Assembly (NCBI RefSeq): GCF_030813115.1
Contig: NZ_JAUSTY010000002.1
Span: 291,958-355,957 of the forward strand
Direction of reading: 5' to 3'
DNA: 64,000 nucleotides
Source of the DNA: Bacillus horti
GTDB taxonomy: Bacteria > Bacillota > Bacilli > Caldalkalibacillales > JCM-10596
The notes under the pieces were generated by a model. That model did no database searches. It was not told the DNA's origin and saw only the letters and a program-made list of their open reading frames with translations. Positions 46,745 to 55,832 of this stretch are shown here, piece after piece. The position numbers and the translations under genes are program-made. Numbering within the stretch: position 1 is the first letter of the stretch; each line of letters opens with the position of its first letter.

Positions 46745-47512
46745 ATGGTTGTTTTTGAAGGAGATAAGGATTTCATCATGATGACTCAGCATGATCATGC
46801 CGATGCTTCCGCCCAATTTGCTAAAGGTCTTCCGGTAGAGTGGTTTGAAACAGAGCAGCATAGAAAGGATTTCTTATTTGCTGTTCAAGAGCATGACCGA
46901 GGATGGATTGATTTGGATCATACGCCTTTTTGGAATGATGAGCAGATGGCACCGTATTCTTTTATGGACTTTCCGATGAGACCAAAGCTTGCCTTCTATG
47001 AAAAAGGTGTGAATGAGGTTGAAGCGCAAAATCCTTTTGCTGCGTTATTGTGTAGTTTGCATTATGAATCTTTTTTTGATCTAGATGAAGAGGATGAAGC
47101 AATTCAGAACTACCTAGCCTTGGAGCAGGGGAGGCAGGAAAGGATAAGGGGGAAGCTTGAGGAGCAAGGAGTTGAGCTTGGGAGAATCCCTTATTATTTC
47201 AAACTGATTCAGCTTTGTGATAATGCCTCTCTTTATATTTGCTTGAATGAACCTGGTGTCACGAAAAATGATGAATTTCCTTGGTATCGGCAGGGCTTTA
47301 AGCAAAAGCTTGAAACTCTCAATCATGAGGTTATTGTTCCTGAGTGGTTATCAGTTGATACTGTTCGCTTGGCTCCATTTCCTTTGGCAAAAAAGATTGA
47401 GGTTCAGGTCCCTTATAAGCGAGTAGAGAAACATGAGATTGGGCGTTCTGGATTAGTAAAAGCCTATGAGAAAGCAGAGGTTGAGGTAAGGAAGGTTTGT
47501 TTTACGGCATAA
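46745..47512 (+). CDS. DUF3891 family protein
   Basis: A 255-residue DUF3891 protein (FIMMTQHDHADASAQFAKGL, FAVQEHDRGWIDLD). The HDH and EHDRGW motifs suggest an HD-like, metal-dependent fold, though this is inference. Co-transcribed with the DUF309 gene, followed by a terminator. No known pathway. Confidence 0.75.
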   Translation: MVVFEGDKDFIMMTQHDHADASAQFAKGLPVEWFETEQHRKDFLFAVQEHDRGWIDLDHTPFWNDEQMAPYSFMDFPMRPKLAFYEKGVNEVEAQNPFAALLCSLHYESFFDLDEEDEAIQNYLALEQGRQERIRGKLEEQGVELGRIPYYFKLIQLCDNASLYICLNEPGVTKNDEFPWYRQGFKQKLETLNHEVIVPEWLSVDTVRLAPFPLAKKIEVQVPYKRVEKHEIGRSGLVKAYEKAEVEVRKVCFTA

Positions 47513-47559
47513 CTAATAAAATTTTCAGATCTTGAAAGAAACAATATTACTTTCAATTC

Positions 47560-47592
47560 AGACAGGTTCCTTTTAATCTGTCTTTTTTTTTT
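47560..47592 (+). terminator. Intrinsic terminator after the DUF3891 gene
   Basis: AGACAG (47560-47565) pairs with CTGTCT (47578-47583), then a long T run. Confidence 0.8.
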
Positions 47593-47680
47593 AACAAAAA
47601 TCGAATTCTATTATTTCTACTAGCAGGAAAAAAGTAGTTATTTGTCGAAATGAATCTTTAAAAATTTGGAGGTGTAATTG

Positions 47681-48268
47681 TTGGAGAATGAGCTTGATTT
47701 CAGTAACTTCAAATCTGCTAAAAAATATATACAAGAATTAGAAAGTACGGTATGTTTAAAAAAAGATAGTTTGAAAAATATTGAAATATTGAAAGAGTCA
47801 CTATGCAAAACTCACAGCTTAGATGAACTTACAACTTTAAAAATAAAAATAGAATCTGAATATGATATCTACAGTAAAGAAGCAACAAATGCTAAACAAA
47901 TCCAAACAATAGTGTTAACCTCATTTATCACACTATTTGTTACCTTGATGATTTCTACATTTACAATTTTTTCGGAAGTTTCCAATAGTTTATTGGGGAA
48001 TCTCCTTTCAGTTATTAGGGATAGCGGACAAATGAGTACAAACGATCTTGTAAACTTTACTGATGAAAAATCAAAAGAGTTAGTTCAACATCTAACATCT
48101 AATATTTTACCAATAGGTATGTTTTTAATAGCCTTTATTACTATAGAAAGTTTTATAATTTTGTGGTGGAAAAATAGAACTGTAAAAAAACATTGGGATA
48201 TCTATTTTTATAAGGTGCTCCTTGAAGAGTGTATAAAAAGAAATCAAGACAAAGAGAAACTATTATAA
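47681..48268 (+). CDS. Unrecognised two-helix membrane protein
   Basis: About 195 residues, not recognised. An N-terminal helical, coiled-coil-like cytoplasmic region (to ~75) is followed by a membrane helix (IVLTSFITLFVTLMISTFTI), an extracellular loop of ~55 residues, a second helix (MFLIAFITIESFIILWW) and a short basic cytoplasmic tail. Start TTG 47681 is 6 bp after GGAGGTG. AT-richer than the neighbours and flanked by strong terminators, so it may be a recent insertion. Confidence 0.65.
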   Translation: MENELDFSNFKSAKKYIQELESTVCLKKDSLKNIEILKESLCKTHSLDELTTLKIKIESEYDIYSKEATNAKQIQTIVLTSFITLFVTLMISTFTIFSEVSNSLLGNLLSVIRDSGQMSTNDLVNFTDEKSKELVQHLTSNILPIGMFLIAFITIESFIILWWKNRTVKKHWDIYFYKVLLEECIKRNQDKEKLL

Positions 48269-48304
48269 ATAACCATTAATAAAATCAGTTTAAAGGTGAA
48301 CTTG

Positions 48305-48337
48305 CCTACCCTCAACTTAAGTTGAGGGTAGGTTTTT
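48305..48337 (+). terminator. Strong palindromic terminator between convergent genes
   Basis: A 28-bp perfect palindrome (48305-48332; arms CCTACCCTCAACTT and AAGTTGAGGGTAGG) followed by TTTTT. Confidence 0.92.
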
Positions 48338-48366
48338 GATTATGATTAATTGATAGATCATAAATT

Positions 48367-49275
48367 TTACTCCCACTCAAACGGAGTTTCTTGATACACA
48401 TAATAGTTCAGCCAATTCATAAATAAGAGGTGGGCATGGGAGCGCCAGGTATGTCTTGGTTTTTTCTCAGGATTGTTGTCCGGATAATAATGTACTGGTG
48501 GGTCGATTTGATCTTCCCTTTCAATATCTCTCATGTATTCTTCATGCAGGGTGTAGCAGTCATATTCGGGATGCCCGGATAGGAAGATATGCTTCCCGTT
48601 TTTTGAAGCAACGAGGTAAACTCCTGCTTCACTTGATTCAACTAGGATTTCTAAATCCTCAATCTCCTCTAGATCGTCATGTCTAACCTCCGTATACCTA
48701 GAGTGAGGAGCATAAAACTCTTCATCAAAGCCCCGCAACAGTCTATGGTGCTCCTGTAGCACTTGATGATCGTAAATGCCTGAAAGCTTTGCTCCACATT
48801 CATATTTAGGTACACCATAGTGGTAATACAGTCCAGCTTGGGCCCCCCAGCAAATATGTAGGGTAGATGTAACGTGAGTTTTAGACCATTCCATGATCTC
48901 CGTTAGCTCCTGCCAATAGGTAACCTGTTCAAATTCTAGCCGTTCTACTGGTGCCCCGGTAATAATCATACCGTCGTAGCGACGGTCTTTTATCTGTGAA
49001 AATGTTTGATAAAACTCCTTTAAATGCTCTTCAGAGGTCGTTTTCGGTGTGTGTGAATCTGGTCTAAGCAGGTCAACGTTAACCTGTATCGCTGTATTGC
49101 CAATAAGACGCATGATTTGGGTTTCTGTTTTAATTTTTTCCGGCATTAGATTAAGAATTAATATGTTAAGAGGGCGAATGTCTTGGCTCTCGGCTCTTTC
49201 TTTTGCCATGACGAAGATATTTTCTTGTTGTAGGATTCCTTTTGCAGGCAGCTTACTAGGCATATTGATGGGCAT
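48367..49275 (-). CDS. metA: Homoserine O-acetyltransferase (MetA family)
   Basis: A 302-residue MetA-fold enzyme, first step of methionine synthesis. The catalytic cysteine is C142 ([14 protein letters not shown]), with the His/Glu partners in SGHPEYD. Residue 111 is glutamate (GAPVE111), which in characterised Bacillus MetA gives acetyl-CoA rather than succinyl-CoA specificity. Ribosome site GGAGGG on the minus strand. I saw no SAM (S-box) riboswitch motif in the 400 bp upstream. Confidence 0.93.
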   Translation of the reverse strand: MPINMPSKLPAKGILQQENIFVMAKERAESQDIRPLNILILNLMPEKIKTETQIMRLIGNTAIQVNVDLLRPDSHTPKTTSEEHLKEFYQTFSQIKDRRYDGMIITGAPVERLEFEQVTYWQELTEIMEWSKTHVTSTLHICWGAQAGLYYHYGVPKYECGAKLSGIYDHQVLQEHHRLLRGFDEEFYAPHSRYTEVRHDDLEEIEDLEILVESSEAGVYLVASKNGKHIFLSGHPEYDCYTLHEEYMRDIEREDQIDPPVHYYPDNNPEKKPRHTWRSHAHLLFMNWLNYYVYQETPFEWE

Positions 49276-49715
49276 AATTTCCCCTCCAATTTATAGTATT
49301 GTTAACATATGTGTGACAATTTGAATAGGTTTATTTTTTAAGGATGAAAGTTTAAATAAATGTGGTTCATATGTATTAGCTTTCTACATGACTAATTTAA
49401 GAAGCTTGGTAGCTTGACGGAGCTTTTTTTCTAGCTACATAATTCCTTTTATTATAGTCAAGAAGGTTCAGAAAGTATAGGCTACTTATAAAATTAGCGA
49501 AACATAACTTAGATTATTCATAATAAAAAGGTTTTCCGATTGAGGAATATGCTAATCTAGTTCTTCAGTTTGGCTCTTAGAACAGAAGAGATAAGTTGTG
49601 TTTTCCAGCCTTATATGATTCCGTCAACATTTTTAGACCGAATCAGTCACTATTTAAATCAAGTAAATAAGCTATAATGAAATTTAATCAATTAGAACAA
49701 AAAGGGTTGATGATT
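49276..49715. other. Intergenic region between divergent metA and the response regulator
   Basis: About 440 bp without a gene. It holds CTCTT-N7-AAGAG near 49576, an AGCT-TGACGG-AGCT-TTTTTT hairpin near 49411-49428, and TATAAT at 49673-49678, which may be the -10 for the response regulator. No riboswitch or RNA gene recognised. Confidence 0.5.
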
Positions 49716-50396
49716 GTGAATGAAGGTAAACGAATTTTAATTATTGAAGATGACCAAGAAATTAGCAGATTATTAAGTGTGATTTTCACAAAATTAAGGC
49801 TGGATTCAGTTGTAGCCTATTCTGGTACAGAAGGACTGTTACAGCTTAAGAATCAAACCTATGATTTAATTTTATTAGATTTGATGTTACCGGGGAAAAA
49901 TGGAGAAGAATTAATTAATCTGATTAGGGAAGATAGTGATATCCCCATTATTGTCATATCCGCTAAGGTTGACATCGAAAGTAAAGTACAAGTATTGAAA
50001 ATGGGTGCAGATGATTATATAACCAAGCCCTTTAATCAAGAAGAAGTTATAGCAAGAGTTGAGGTTCAATTACGAAAATCAAGCGGGCAATCATCACGAA
50101 CTCCAGAAAAAATATGGCGGGGACTTAAGATCAATCCAGAAAAGTTATCTGTAACGTTAGAAGGCAATGAACTGCAGTTAACGCATGCGGAATTTGAAAT
50201 CCTCTCCTTATTCATTAATCATCCAGAGCGTGCTTTTTCCAAGAGGGAGATTTATGAACGAACATGGAAACGAACCTACTTAGGCGATGACAATACGATT
50301 AGTGTTCATGTCTCGAATCTTCGTAAAAAAATGGCCGAAATCACTGCTGATGAGTATATAAAAACGATTTGGGGAGTAGGCTTCATGCTCATTTAA
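49716..50396 (+). CDS. OmpR-family response regulator
   Basis: About 227 residues: receiver domain (ILIIEDDQEISRLL; phospho-acceptor Asp in LILLDLMLPGKNG) and a winged-helix output domain (TISVHVSNLRKKM). GTG 49716 gives 9-bp spacing from AAAGGG and a normal N-terminus; an ATG at 49710 is too close. It is the first gene of a regulator, ABC transporter, histidine kinase module and probably controls the transporter. Confidence 0.88.
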   Translation: MNEGKRILIIEDDQEISRLLSVIFTKLRLDSVVAYSGTEGLLQLKNQTYDLILLDLMLPGKNGEELINLIREDSDIPIIVISAKVDIESKVQVLKMGADDYITKPFNQEEVIARVEVQLRKSSGQSSRTPEKIWRGLKINPEKLSVTLEGNELQLTHAEFEILSLFINHPERAFSKREIYERTWKRTYLGDDNTISVHVSNLRKKMAEITADEYIKTIWGVGFMLI

Positions 50397-50692
50397 TTTC
50401 TTTATGATTTCTTTATGTTTTGCTTAAGGGAATTTAAAGACTCCTAAGCTAAACTTAGTGTAATCAGAGTTTGAAAGGTCATTGAAAAAAGTTTGATCTT
50501 TAACTTTTTTCAGCTTTTTTTCAATGACCTTAAGCAATGTGCGTAACCGTGGTCTGTTCTGAAAGCCTGATTACTAGTGGTTTCTCGTATCAGGTGCACA
50601 ACGTGTGAAGCTATTGCTACTCTAATGAAAGGCGCTGAAAAAGTTGATTTGTATTTTTCCAGTGGCCTCATTTTAGCGAAGGAGTCAATAAG
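50397..50692. other. Intergenic region with two imperfect long hairpins
   Basis: AAGGTCATTGAAAAAA (50475-50490) pairs with TTTTTTTCAATGACCTT (50515-50531), ending the regulator transcript. A second, imperfect arm pair CTAATGAAAGGCGCTG (50613) with CCAGTGGCCTCATTTTAG (50659) precedes the ATPase gene. No gene recognised; it may be a decayed insertion. Confidence 0.5.
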
Positions 50693-51607
50693 ATGGATAC
50701 CATTATTCAAACCTTTCATTTGAAGAAAATCTTTAAAGAAGAAGAAGTCATCAAGCCGCTTGATTTCTCATTACACCAAGGAGAAATTTGTGCCTTAATC
50801 GGGAAAAATGGTGCAGGAAAATCGACGTTTTTTAAAATGCTTTCGGGACAATTAATTCCTACTGCCGGAGACATTCACTTATTTGGGAAATCAGGCAAGG
50901 AAACGACCAAGGCACAAAAAAGAATGGGTTTTATGATAGAGACACCTGAATTTTTTCCGGATTTTACTGCCACTCAAAATCTAGAGTATTTTCGAATTCA
51001 ACGAGGGGTCGTTGAGAAAAAAAGGATTTATGAGGTCTTACAAATTGTTGGCTTAGCCAATGAAAAGAAGAAACGGTTTAAAGATTATTCAATGGGAATG
51101 AAACAACGACTAGGGATCGCCCTTTGTCTTCTAAGTAGTCCAGATTGTTTAGTGCTGGATGAGCCCATTAATGGTTTAGATGCTGAGGGCATTATGGAGA
51201 TTCGTCAGTTATTATTGAAGCTAAATGAAGAAAAACAAATAACCATCCTCATTTCTAGTCATATCTTAAGTGAATTACAATTATTAGCTACGCGTTTTGT
51301 CTTTATTAAGAATGGTGTCATTGTCGATGATTTGAGCAAAGAGGCGTTAGATGAAAAAAGTAAAAAGCAAATCCTACTTAAGGTCAATGATACAGCCAAA
51401 ACAGCACAATTGTTAGAGCAAGCCTATGCAGATATCCAATATAAAGTTCTTCCTAATCATATCGTGACGATTCAAAATCATGTGGATGAAGGTGGAGAGA
51501 TTAATCGCCTTTTAACCTCAAATGGTGTGCTAGTGATGGAGTTTCGTTTCGAAGCACTGAAATTAGAAGAGTATTTCTTAGGATTAGTGGAGGAGAATGA
51601 AAAATGA
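50693..51607 (+). CDS. ABC transporter ATP-binding protein (BcrA-like)
   Basis: A 304-residue ATPase: Walker A GKNGAGKST near 36-44, ABC signature YSMGMKQRL, Walker B CLVLDEPINGLD and the switch histidine in ISSHIL. The sequence type is that of BcrA and lantibiotic-immunity ATPases. It overlaps the permease gene by 4 bp. The substrate is probably a peptide antibiotic or lipid-associated compound, by family. Confidence 0.88.
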   Translation: MDTIIQTFHLKKIFKEEEVIKPLDFSLHQGEICALIGKNGAGKSTFFKMLSGQLIPTAGDIHLFGKSGKETTKAQKRMGFMIETPEFFPDFTATQNLEYFRIQRGVVEKKRIYEVLQIVGLANEKKKRFKDYSMGMKQRLGIALCLLSSPDCLVLDEPINGLDAEGIMEIRQLLLKLNEEKQITILISSHILSELQLLATRFVFIKNGVIVDDLSKEALDEKSKKQILLKVNDTAKTAQLLEQAYADIQYKVLPNHIVTIQNHVDEGGEINRLLTSNGVLVMEFRFEALKLEEYFLGLVEENEK

Positions 51608-52353
51608 TAAATTATATCAAAAGCGAACATTATCGCTTGCTACGCAAAAAAGGGCTCTATGTTACGAGTGTCATTGGGTTAGCCTTAATTGTTGCAGCCG
51701 CGGCTGTTTTATACTTTACTCAAAATGCCGATCCAGATTTTCCTTACGGAACTAGCCTGTTTTTTTATTCAAACGTGATTGGTAGTGGCCTATTACTTAT
51801 GATAATAGGATTACTCTTTAATTTGACCCTTACTGGGAAGGACACGGCTATCGTCAAACAATCTATCTCCTTTGGTGTTTCTCGGAACACCATCTTCTGG
51901 TCAAAGCTTATGTTAACCTTCATTTATTTTCTATTGATATGTGTAATGGGTCTAGCCTTAACCATTGTATTGGGAGAGAGACTTTTGATTAGTGAGGATC
52001 AATCGGTTATGAATTTCCTAATAGCTAGTTTAAATATGGTACCCATTGTGGTTAGTGGATTTTTTCTTATCCATGTACTAAAGATGTTAAAGGTCGGCGA
52101 TGTCTATATCCTTATCATGTTGCTCTTCCTCTTCCTATTTTCTGGTGATTTAGTACGAATACTATTCCAATCCATTTCAGGAATGAATGAACTCTATACA
52201 TTTGCACCGAGTACTCTATTAAACGAAAATTTAATGAGCTTTATGGCACAAGATGTTCAATCCGAGTATCGGCCTTGGCTTACTGGTATCGTGATGTCGG
52301 TGATTGTTTTACTAATAGGATCAAGAAGATTTGCTAAGCAAGAAATTCATTGA
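51604..52353 (+). CDS. ABC transporter permease
   Basis: A 249-residue ABC-2-type membrane protein with six hydrophobic segments (VTSVIGLALIVAAAAVLYF, LLLMIIGLLFNLTL, IYFLLICVMGLALTIVLG, a pair around 135-180, and a C-terminal helix). Coupled to the ATPase gene by overlap; BcrB/LanG-like topology. Confidence 0.85.
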   Translation: MINYIKSEHYRLLRKKGLYVTSVIGLALIVAAAAVLYFTQNADPDFPYGTSLFFYSNVIGSGLLLMIIGLLFNLTLTGKDTAIVKQSISFGVSRNTIFWSKLMLTFIYFLLICVMGLALTIVLGERLLISEDQSVMNFLIASLNMVPIVVSGFFLIHVLKMLKVGDVYILIMLLFLFLFSGDLVRILFQSISGMNELYTFAPSTLLNENLMSFMAQDVQSEYRPWLTGIVMSVIVLLIGSRRFAKQEIH

Positions 52354-52373
52354 TGGAGAAGGGATGAAAGAAA

Positions 52374-53288
52374 GTGAACAGCTGGTTGATCATCATCATT
52401 TTGATTTTTCTACTAATGATTAGTACTGGGATGCTTCTGCTTCTCCTTTGGGATATGAAAAGAATGACGAAGCAATTAGAAGAGATTATCGGTAATTTTG
52501 GTACCAATGAATTGGTTCGCACAAATACTCATAGTAAAATCCTGGTTAACTTCATTACGAAAATCAACCAGCTTATTTATTTATTCAAGCAAGATCAGCA
52601 GAACTTAATTAAGAAAGAGAAAGAACTCAAACAAGAAGTGACAAACATCTCGCATGATTTGAGAACCCCTTTAACATCCATTAAAGGCTTTTCCGAGCTG
52701 TTAACGGATTCGTCTTTATCTGAGGCAGAAAAGAAAGAGTTTCTAAGTATCATTCAAAAGAAAATTGACCATCTCACAATGACTGCTGATACTTTCTATG
52801 AATTATCTCAGATTGATTCCTTAGATAAGCCATTAATCCTAGATCAACAGTTTTTAGATAAAATAGTTATAGAAACAATGCTAGTGTTCTACAATGATTT
52901 TGAAAAAAATCAATTAAAGGTACATATGGATGAGGTGACCGTCTCGCCTATTTTAGCGGACAAGAAGGCAGCTAACCGGATTGTAACCAATATCATTCAA
53001 AATGCATTAGGGTATGCCAAAAGCTATGTCTCCGTTAACTTGATTGAAGAAGAAACGTATTTCCGATTAAGAGTCGTAAATGATGTTGACCAGTTTGATC
53101 GTACTGAGCTTAATCGAATTTTCGATCGATCATTTAGATTGGATACTAGTCGTAGTGGCGGGCAGCTTGGCTTAGGCCTCCATATTGTTCAACAGCTTAT
53201 AAGCAAACAAGAAGGGACAGTTGCTGCCGACGTTCGTGACAACGAATTTCTGATTGATGTAAGGTTTAAGAAAATGGGGTTGAAATGA
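52374..53288 (+). CDS. Sensor histidine kinase
   Basis: A 304-residue kinase with a single N-terminal membrane helix (WLIIIILIFLLMISTGMLL), a HAMP-like linker, HisKA box (NISHDLRTPLTSIKG, phospho-His near 106) and a HATPase domain (NIIQNALGYA; GQLGLGLHIVQQL). With almost no extracellular part, it probably senses through the membrane or through the adjacent transporter. Partner of the regulator at 49716. Confidence 0.87.
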   Translation: MNSWLIIIILIFLLMISTGMLLLLLWDMKRMTKQLEEIIGNFGTNELVRTNTHSKILVNFITKINQLIYLFKQDQQNLIKKEKELKQEVTNISHDLRTPLTSIKGFSELLTDSSLSEAEKKEFLSIIQKKIDHLTMTADTFYELSQIDSLDKPLILDQQFLDKIVIETMLVFYNDFEKNQLKVHMDEVTVSPILADKKAANRIVTNIIQNALGYAKSYVSVNLIEEETYFRLRVVNDVDQFDRTELNRIFDRSFRLDTSRSGGQLGLGLHIVQQLISKQEGTVAADVRDNEFLIDVRFKKMGLK

Positions 53289-53302
53289 CAATAGAATGGG
53301 AT

Positions 53303-53366
53303 TCTTTCACCTTTTCCTAGGCATCTGCGTATAGTAAAAGGACATCGGATTAAGCGAGGTGAAAGA
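53303..53366 (+). promoter_or_regulatory. Inverted repeat overlapping the spoVK ribosome site
   Basis: TCTTTCACCT (53303-53312) is the exact complement of AGGTGAAAGA (53357-53366), which contains the spoVK Shine-Dalgarno sequence 3 bp from its GTG start. If transcribed, it could hide the ribosome site. Confidence 0.5.
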
Positions 53367-53368
53367 TT

Positions 53369-54307
53369 GTGGCAAGACCTGTAATTCGTCAGCATTCAGG
53401 TCAGATTAACGTAACTTTTCCATTAAAGACTGACTTGGCAACATCATATTCGATAACGCAGCAAAGTGACACGTTGACCCAGCAGCATAAGCATACGGCC
53501 TTAGACAGGGTAATGAAGCAGCTAGATCTTTTGGTTGGTTTGAACAATGTGAAGGATTTTGTCTATGAGATCTATGCATGGCTATATATTACTCAGTGTA
53601 GAAAAGAGCAGGGACTTAAGGGAGCACACCAAACCCTACACATGATTTTCAAAGGGAATCCAGGCACGGGGAAAACGACCGTTGCGCGGATTTTAGGAAA
53701 ACTTTTTCAGGAGATGAATGTGCTTTCTAAGGGACATTTAGTTGAGGTGGAGCGTGCTGATCTAGTAGGTGAGTATATCGGGCACACGGCGCAAAAGACA
53801 AGGGAGCTGGTTAAAAAGGCGCTTGGAGGCATTTTATTTATTGATGAAGCTTATTCCTTGGCACGGGGTGGAACGAAGGATTTCGGGAAGGAAGCGATCG
53901 ATTGTCTTGTGAAGGCGATGGAGGATCATAAGGATGAATTCGTACTTATATTAGCCGGTTATCCGAAGGAAATGGAGCATTTTCTTTCCTCTAATCCGGG
54001 ATTGCCGTCTAGGTTTCCTGTACAGCTTGAATTCAGCAATTATACTGTTTCGGAGCTTTTAGAAATTGCCGAGCTAATGGTGTTTGAACGGGAGTATGAG
54101 CTATCTGTGCAGGCTAGGAATAAGCTACAGCATTTTTTGGCGGCTGAGATGCGGAATAAGCATCAGAATTTTAGTAATGCCAGACTAGTGCGGAATCTAA
54201 TTGAAAAAGCGATTCGTGAGCATGCAGTACGTTTGTTATATCATCCGAATAGCTCTAAGCAGGAGCTTATGTTTCTTTCTGCTGAGGACTTTGTCCCTTT
54301 GCACTAG
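53369..54307 (+). CDS. spoVK: Stage V sporulation protein K (AAA ATPase)
   Basis: A 312-residue CbbX/SpoVK-type AAA ATPase: Walker A GNPGTGKT near 93-100, Walker B ILFIDEAYSLA near 155-165, sensor region LILAGYPKEM. SpoVK is needed late in sporulation in B. subtilis. It starts with GTG after GAGGTG and sits upstream of hflX, as in B. subtilis. Confidence 0.92.
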   Translation: MARPVIRQHSGQINVTFPLKTDLATSYSITQQSDTLTQQHKHTALDRVMKQLDLLVGLNNVKDFVYEIYAWLYITQCRKEQGLKGAHQTLHMIFKGNPGTGKTTVARILGKLFQEMNVLSKGHLVEVERADLVGEYIGHTAQKTRELVKKALGGILFIDEAYSLARGGTKDFGKEAIDCLVKAMEDHKDEFVLILAGYPKEMEHFLSSNPGLPSRFPVQLEFSNYTVSELLEIAELMVFEREYELSVQARNKLQHFLAAEMRNKHQNFSNARLVRNLIEKAIREHAVRLLYHPNSSKQELMFLSAEDFVPLH

Positions 54308-54424
54308 AGGTTATACAATCAGGAAGCTTAATTATAGCTCAAATACAGAAGTAGCCACTAGCCTAGAAATTTGATAAAATATGTGTACAAATATGGATGA
54401 GCTAAAGGAGAATGAATTCTCTAT

Positions 54425-55687
54425 ATGAAAGAAACTTCTAATGGAAAACAAGAAAAAGCAATATTGATCGGATGTATCGTAGCCCAGCAAACAGAGGAAC
54501 AGGTGGAGAGCTCTCTTAAGGAGCTCTCTTTATTAACGGAAACAGCCAAAGCTACACCTATTTTAACGGTGACACAGAAGCGGGATAGAGTGGATTCTTC
54601 CTTTTATATTGGAAAAGGGAAGCTTGAAGAAATTTGTGTGCTCATTGATGAGCTTGGAGCGGACATGATTATTTTCAATGATGAGCTCTCTCCAAGTCAG
54701 TTGAAAAATATTGAGCTGTCTGTGCCCGTGAAGGTGATTGATCGGACTCAGCTTATTTTAGATATTTTTGCTATGCGTGCAAGATCGAAGGAGGGGCAGC
54801 TACAGGTGGAGCTTGCCCAGTATAAATATTTACTTCCGCGTATCGTGGGGCGAGGTAAATCCTTGTCTAGATTAGGGGGCGGAATAGGGACAAGGGGTCC
54901 TGGTGAAACAAAGCTTGAAACGGATCGACGACATATCCGCAGAAGAATGGGAGAAATTGAGACAGCCTTAAACAAAGTAGTCTCTCATCGAGAGCGCTAT
55001 CGGGAGCGGAGGAAGAAAAACAACGTTTTTCAAATCTCATTGGTTGGGTACACGAATGCGGGGAAGTCTACGCTTTTGAACAAGATTACTGATGCAGATA
55101 CGTATGTGGAGAATCAGCTGTTTGCTACTCTTGATCCTACGACAAAGCAAATGAAAATGCCTTCTGGAATCCAGGTTCTATTAACAGATACAGTAGGATT
55201 TATTCAGGACCTGCCAACGGCATTGATTGCAGCGTTTCGTTCCACACTTGAGGAGGTCAAGGAAGCAGATCTGATTTTACATGTCATAGATAGTCATGAT
55301 GAGCTACATCAGAAGCATATTGAAGTGGTAGAGAAGCTAATTCAACAGCTAGGTGCAGGTCATATTGCTCAAGTGAAGGTGTATAACAAGAAGGATAAAC
55401 CAGCTGCTGAAGGTCTGTTGGTCAATCAGAAGGATATGTATATCTCGACCACTTCTGTTCAAGACGTACAGCTGTTAAGAGAACGTATTGAGGACGAGCT
55501 AAAGGCTACGATGAAGGAGCTGGAGCTATTTGTTCCTAGTGAACAAGCTCATGTTGTGGCTAAATGTAGACAGCAGGGACTGATTCAGGATGAGGAGTGG
55601 AATGAGGAAAGGGATGGATATGAGGTTACTTTATTTGTCCCTCCGCATCATTCGTTAGGAGAGCTTATAGAGCCTTATATCGTATAG
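54425..55687 (+). CDS. hflX: GTPase HflX
   Basis: A 420-residue ribosome-associated GTPase that splits or rescues stalled ribosomes. N-terminal HflX domain ends in GIGTRGPGETKLETDRRHIR; G1 motif GYTNAGKST near 208-216, G3 DTVGFI, G4 NKKD. Equivalent to B. subtilis YnbA; between spoVK and ynbB. Confidence 0.94.
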   Translation: MKETSNGKQEKAILIGCIVAQQTEEQVESSLKELSLLTETAKATPILTVTQKRDRVDSSFYIGKGKLEEICVLIDELGADMIIFNDELSPSQLKNIELSVPVKVIDRTQLILDIFAMRARSKEGQLQVELAQYKYLLPRIVGRGKSLSRLGGGIGTRGPGETKLETDRRHIRRRMGEIETALNKVVSHRERYRERRKKNNVFQISLVGYTNAGKSTLLNKITDADTYVENQLFATLDPTTKQMKMPSGIQVLLTDTVGFIQDLPTALIAAFRSTLEEVKEADLILHVIDSHDELHQKHIEVVEKLIQQLGAGHIAQVKVYNKKDKPAAEGLLVNQKDMYISTTSVQDVQLLRERIEDELKATMKELELFVPSEQAHVVAKCRQQGLIQDEEWNEERDGYEVTLFVPPHHSLGELIEPYIV

Positions 55688-55832
55688 AGGCATAGCTTTG
55701 GTATTCATTATGTGAAGCTCGTAGTTTCCTAATACGAGGAAGAAAGTTAGAGAATGAAGCAAGTAAAAAACAATTCAATATACAGAAGATCTATGTGACT
55801 TACTAGGATTGGTGAGTGTAAAGGAGAGCAAC

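Noticed and set aside
49276..49700. Possible SAM riboswitch upstream of metA
   Set aside because: No S-box core motifs are visible on the minus strand and no terminator lies just before metA.
50510..50719. 69-codon minus-strand frame overlapping the ATPase start
   Set aside because: No ribosome site, overlaps the ATPase start and both hairpin arms; I could not tie it to a known transposase or recombinase.
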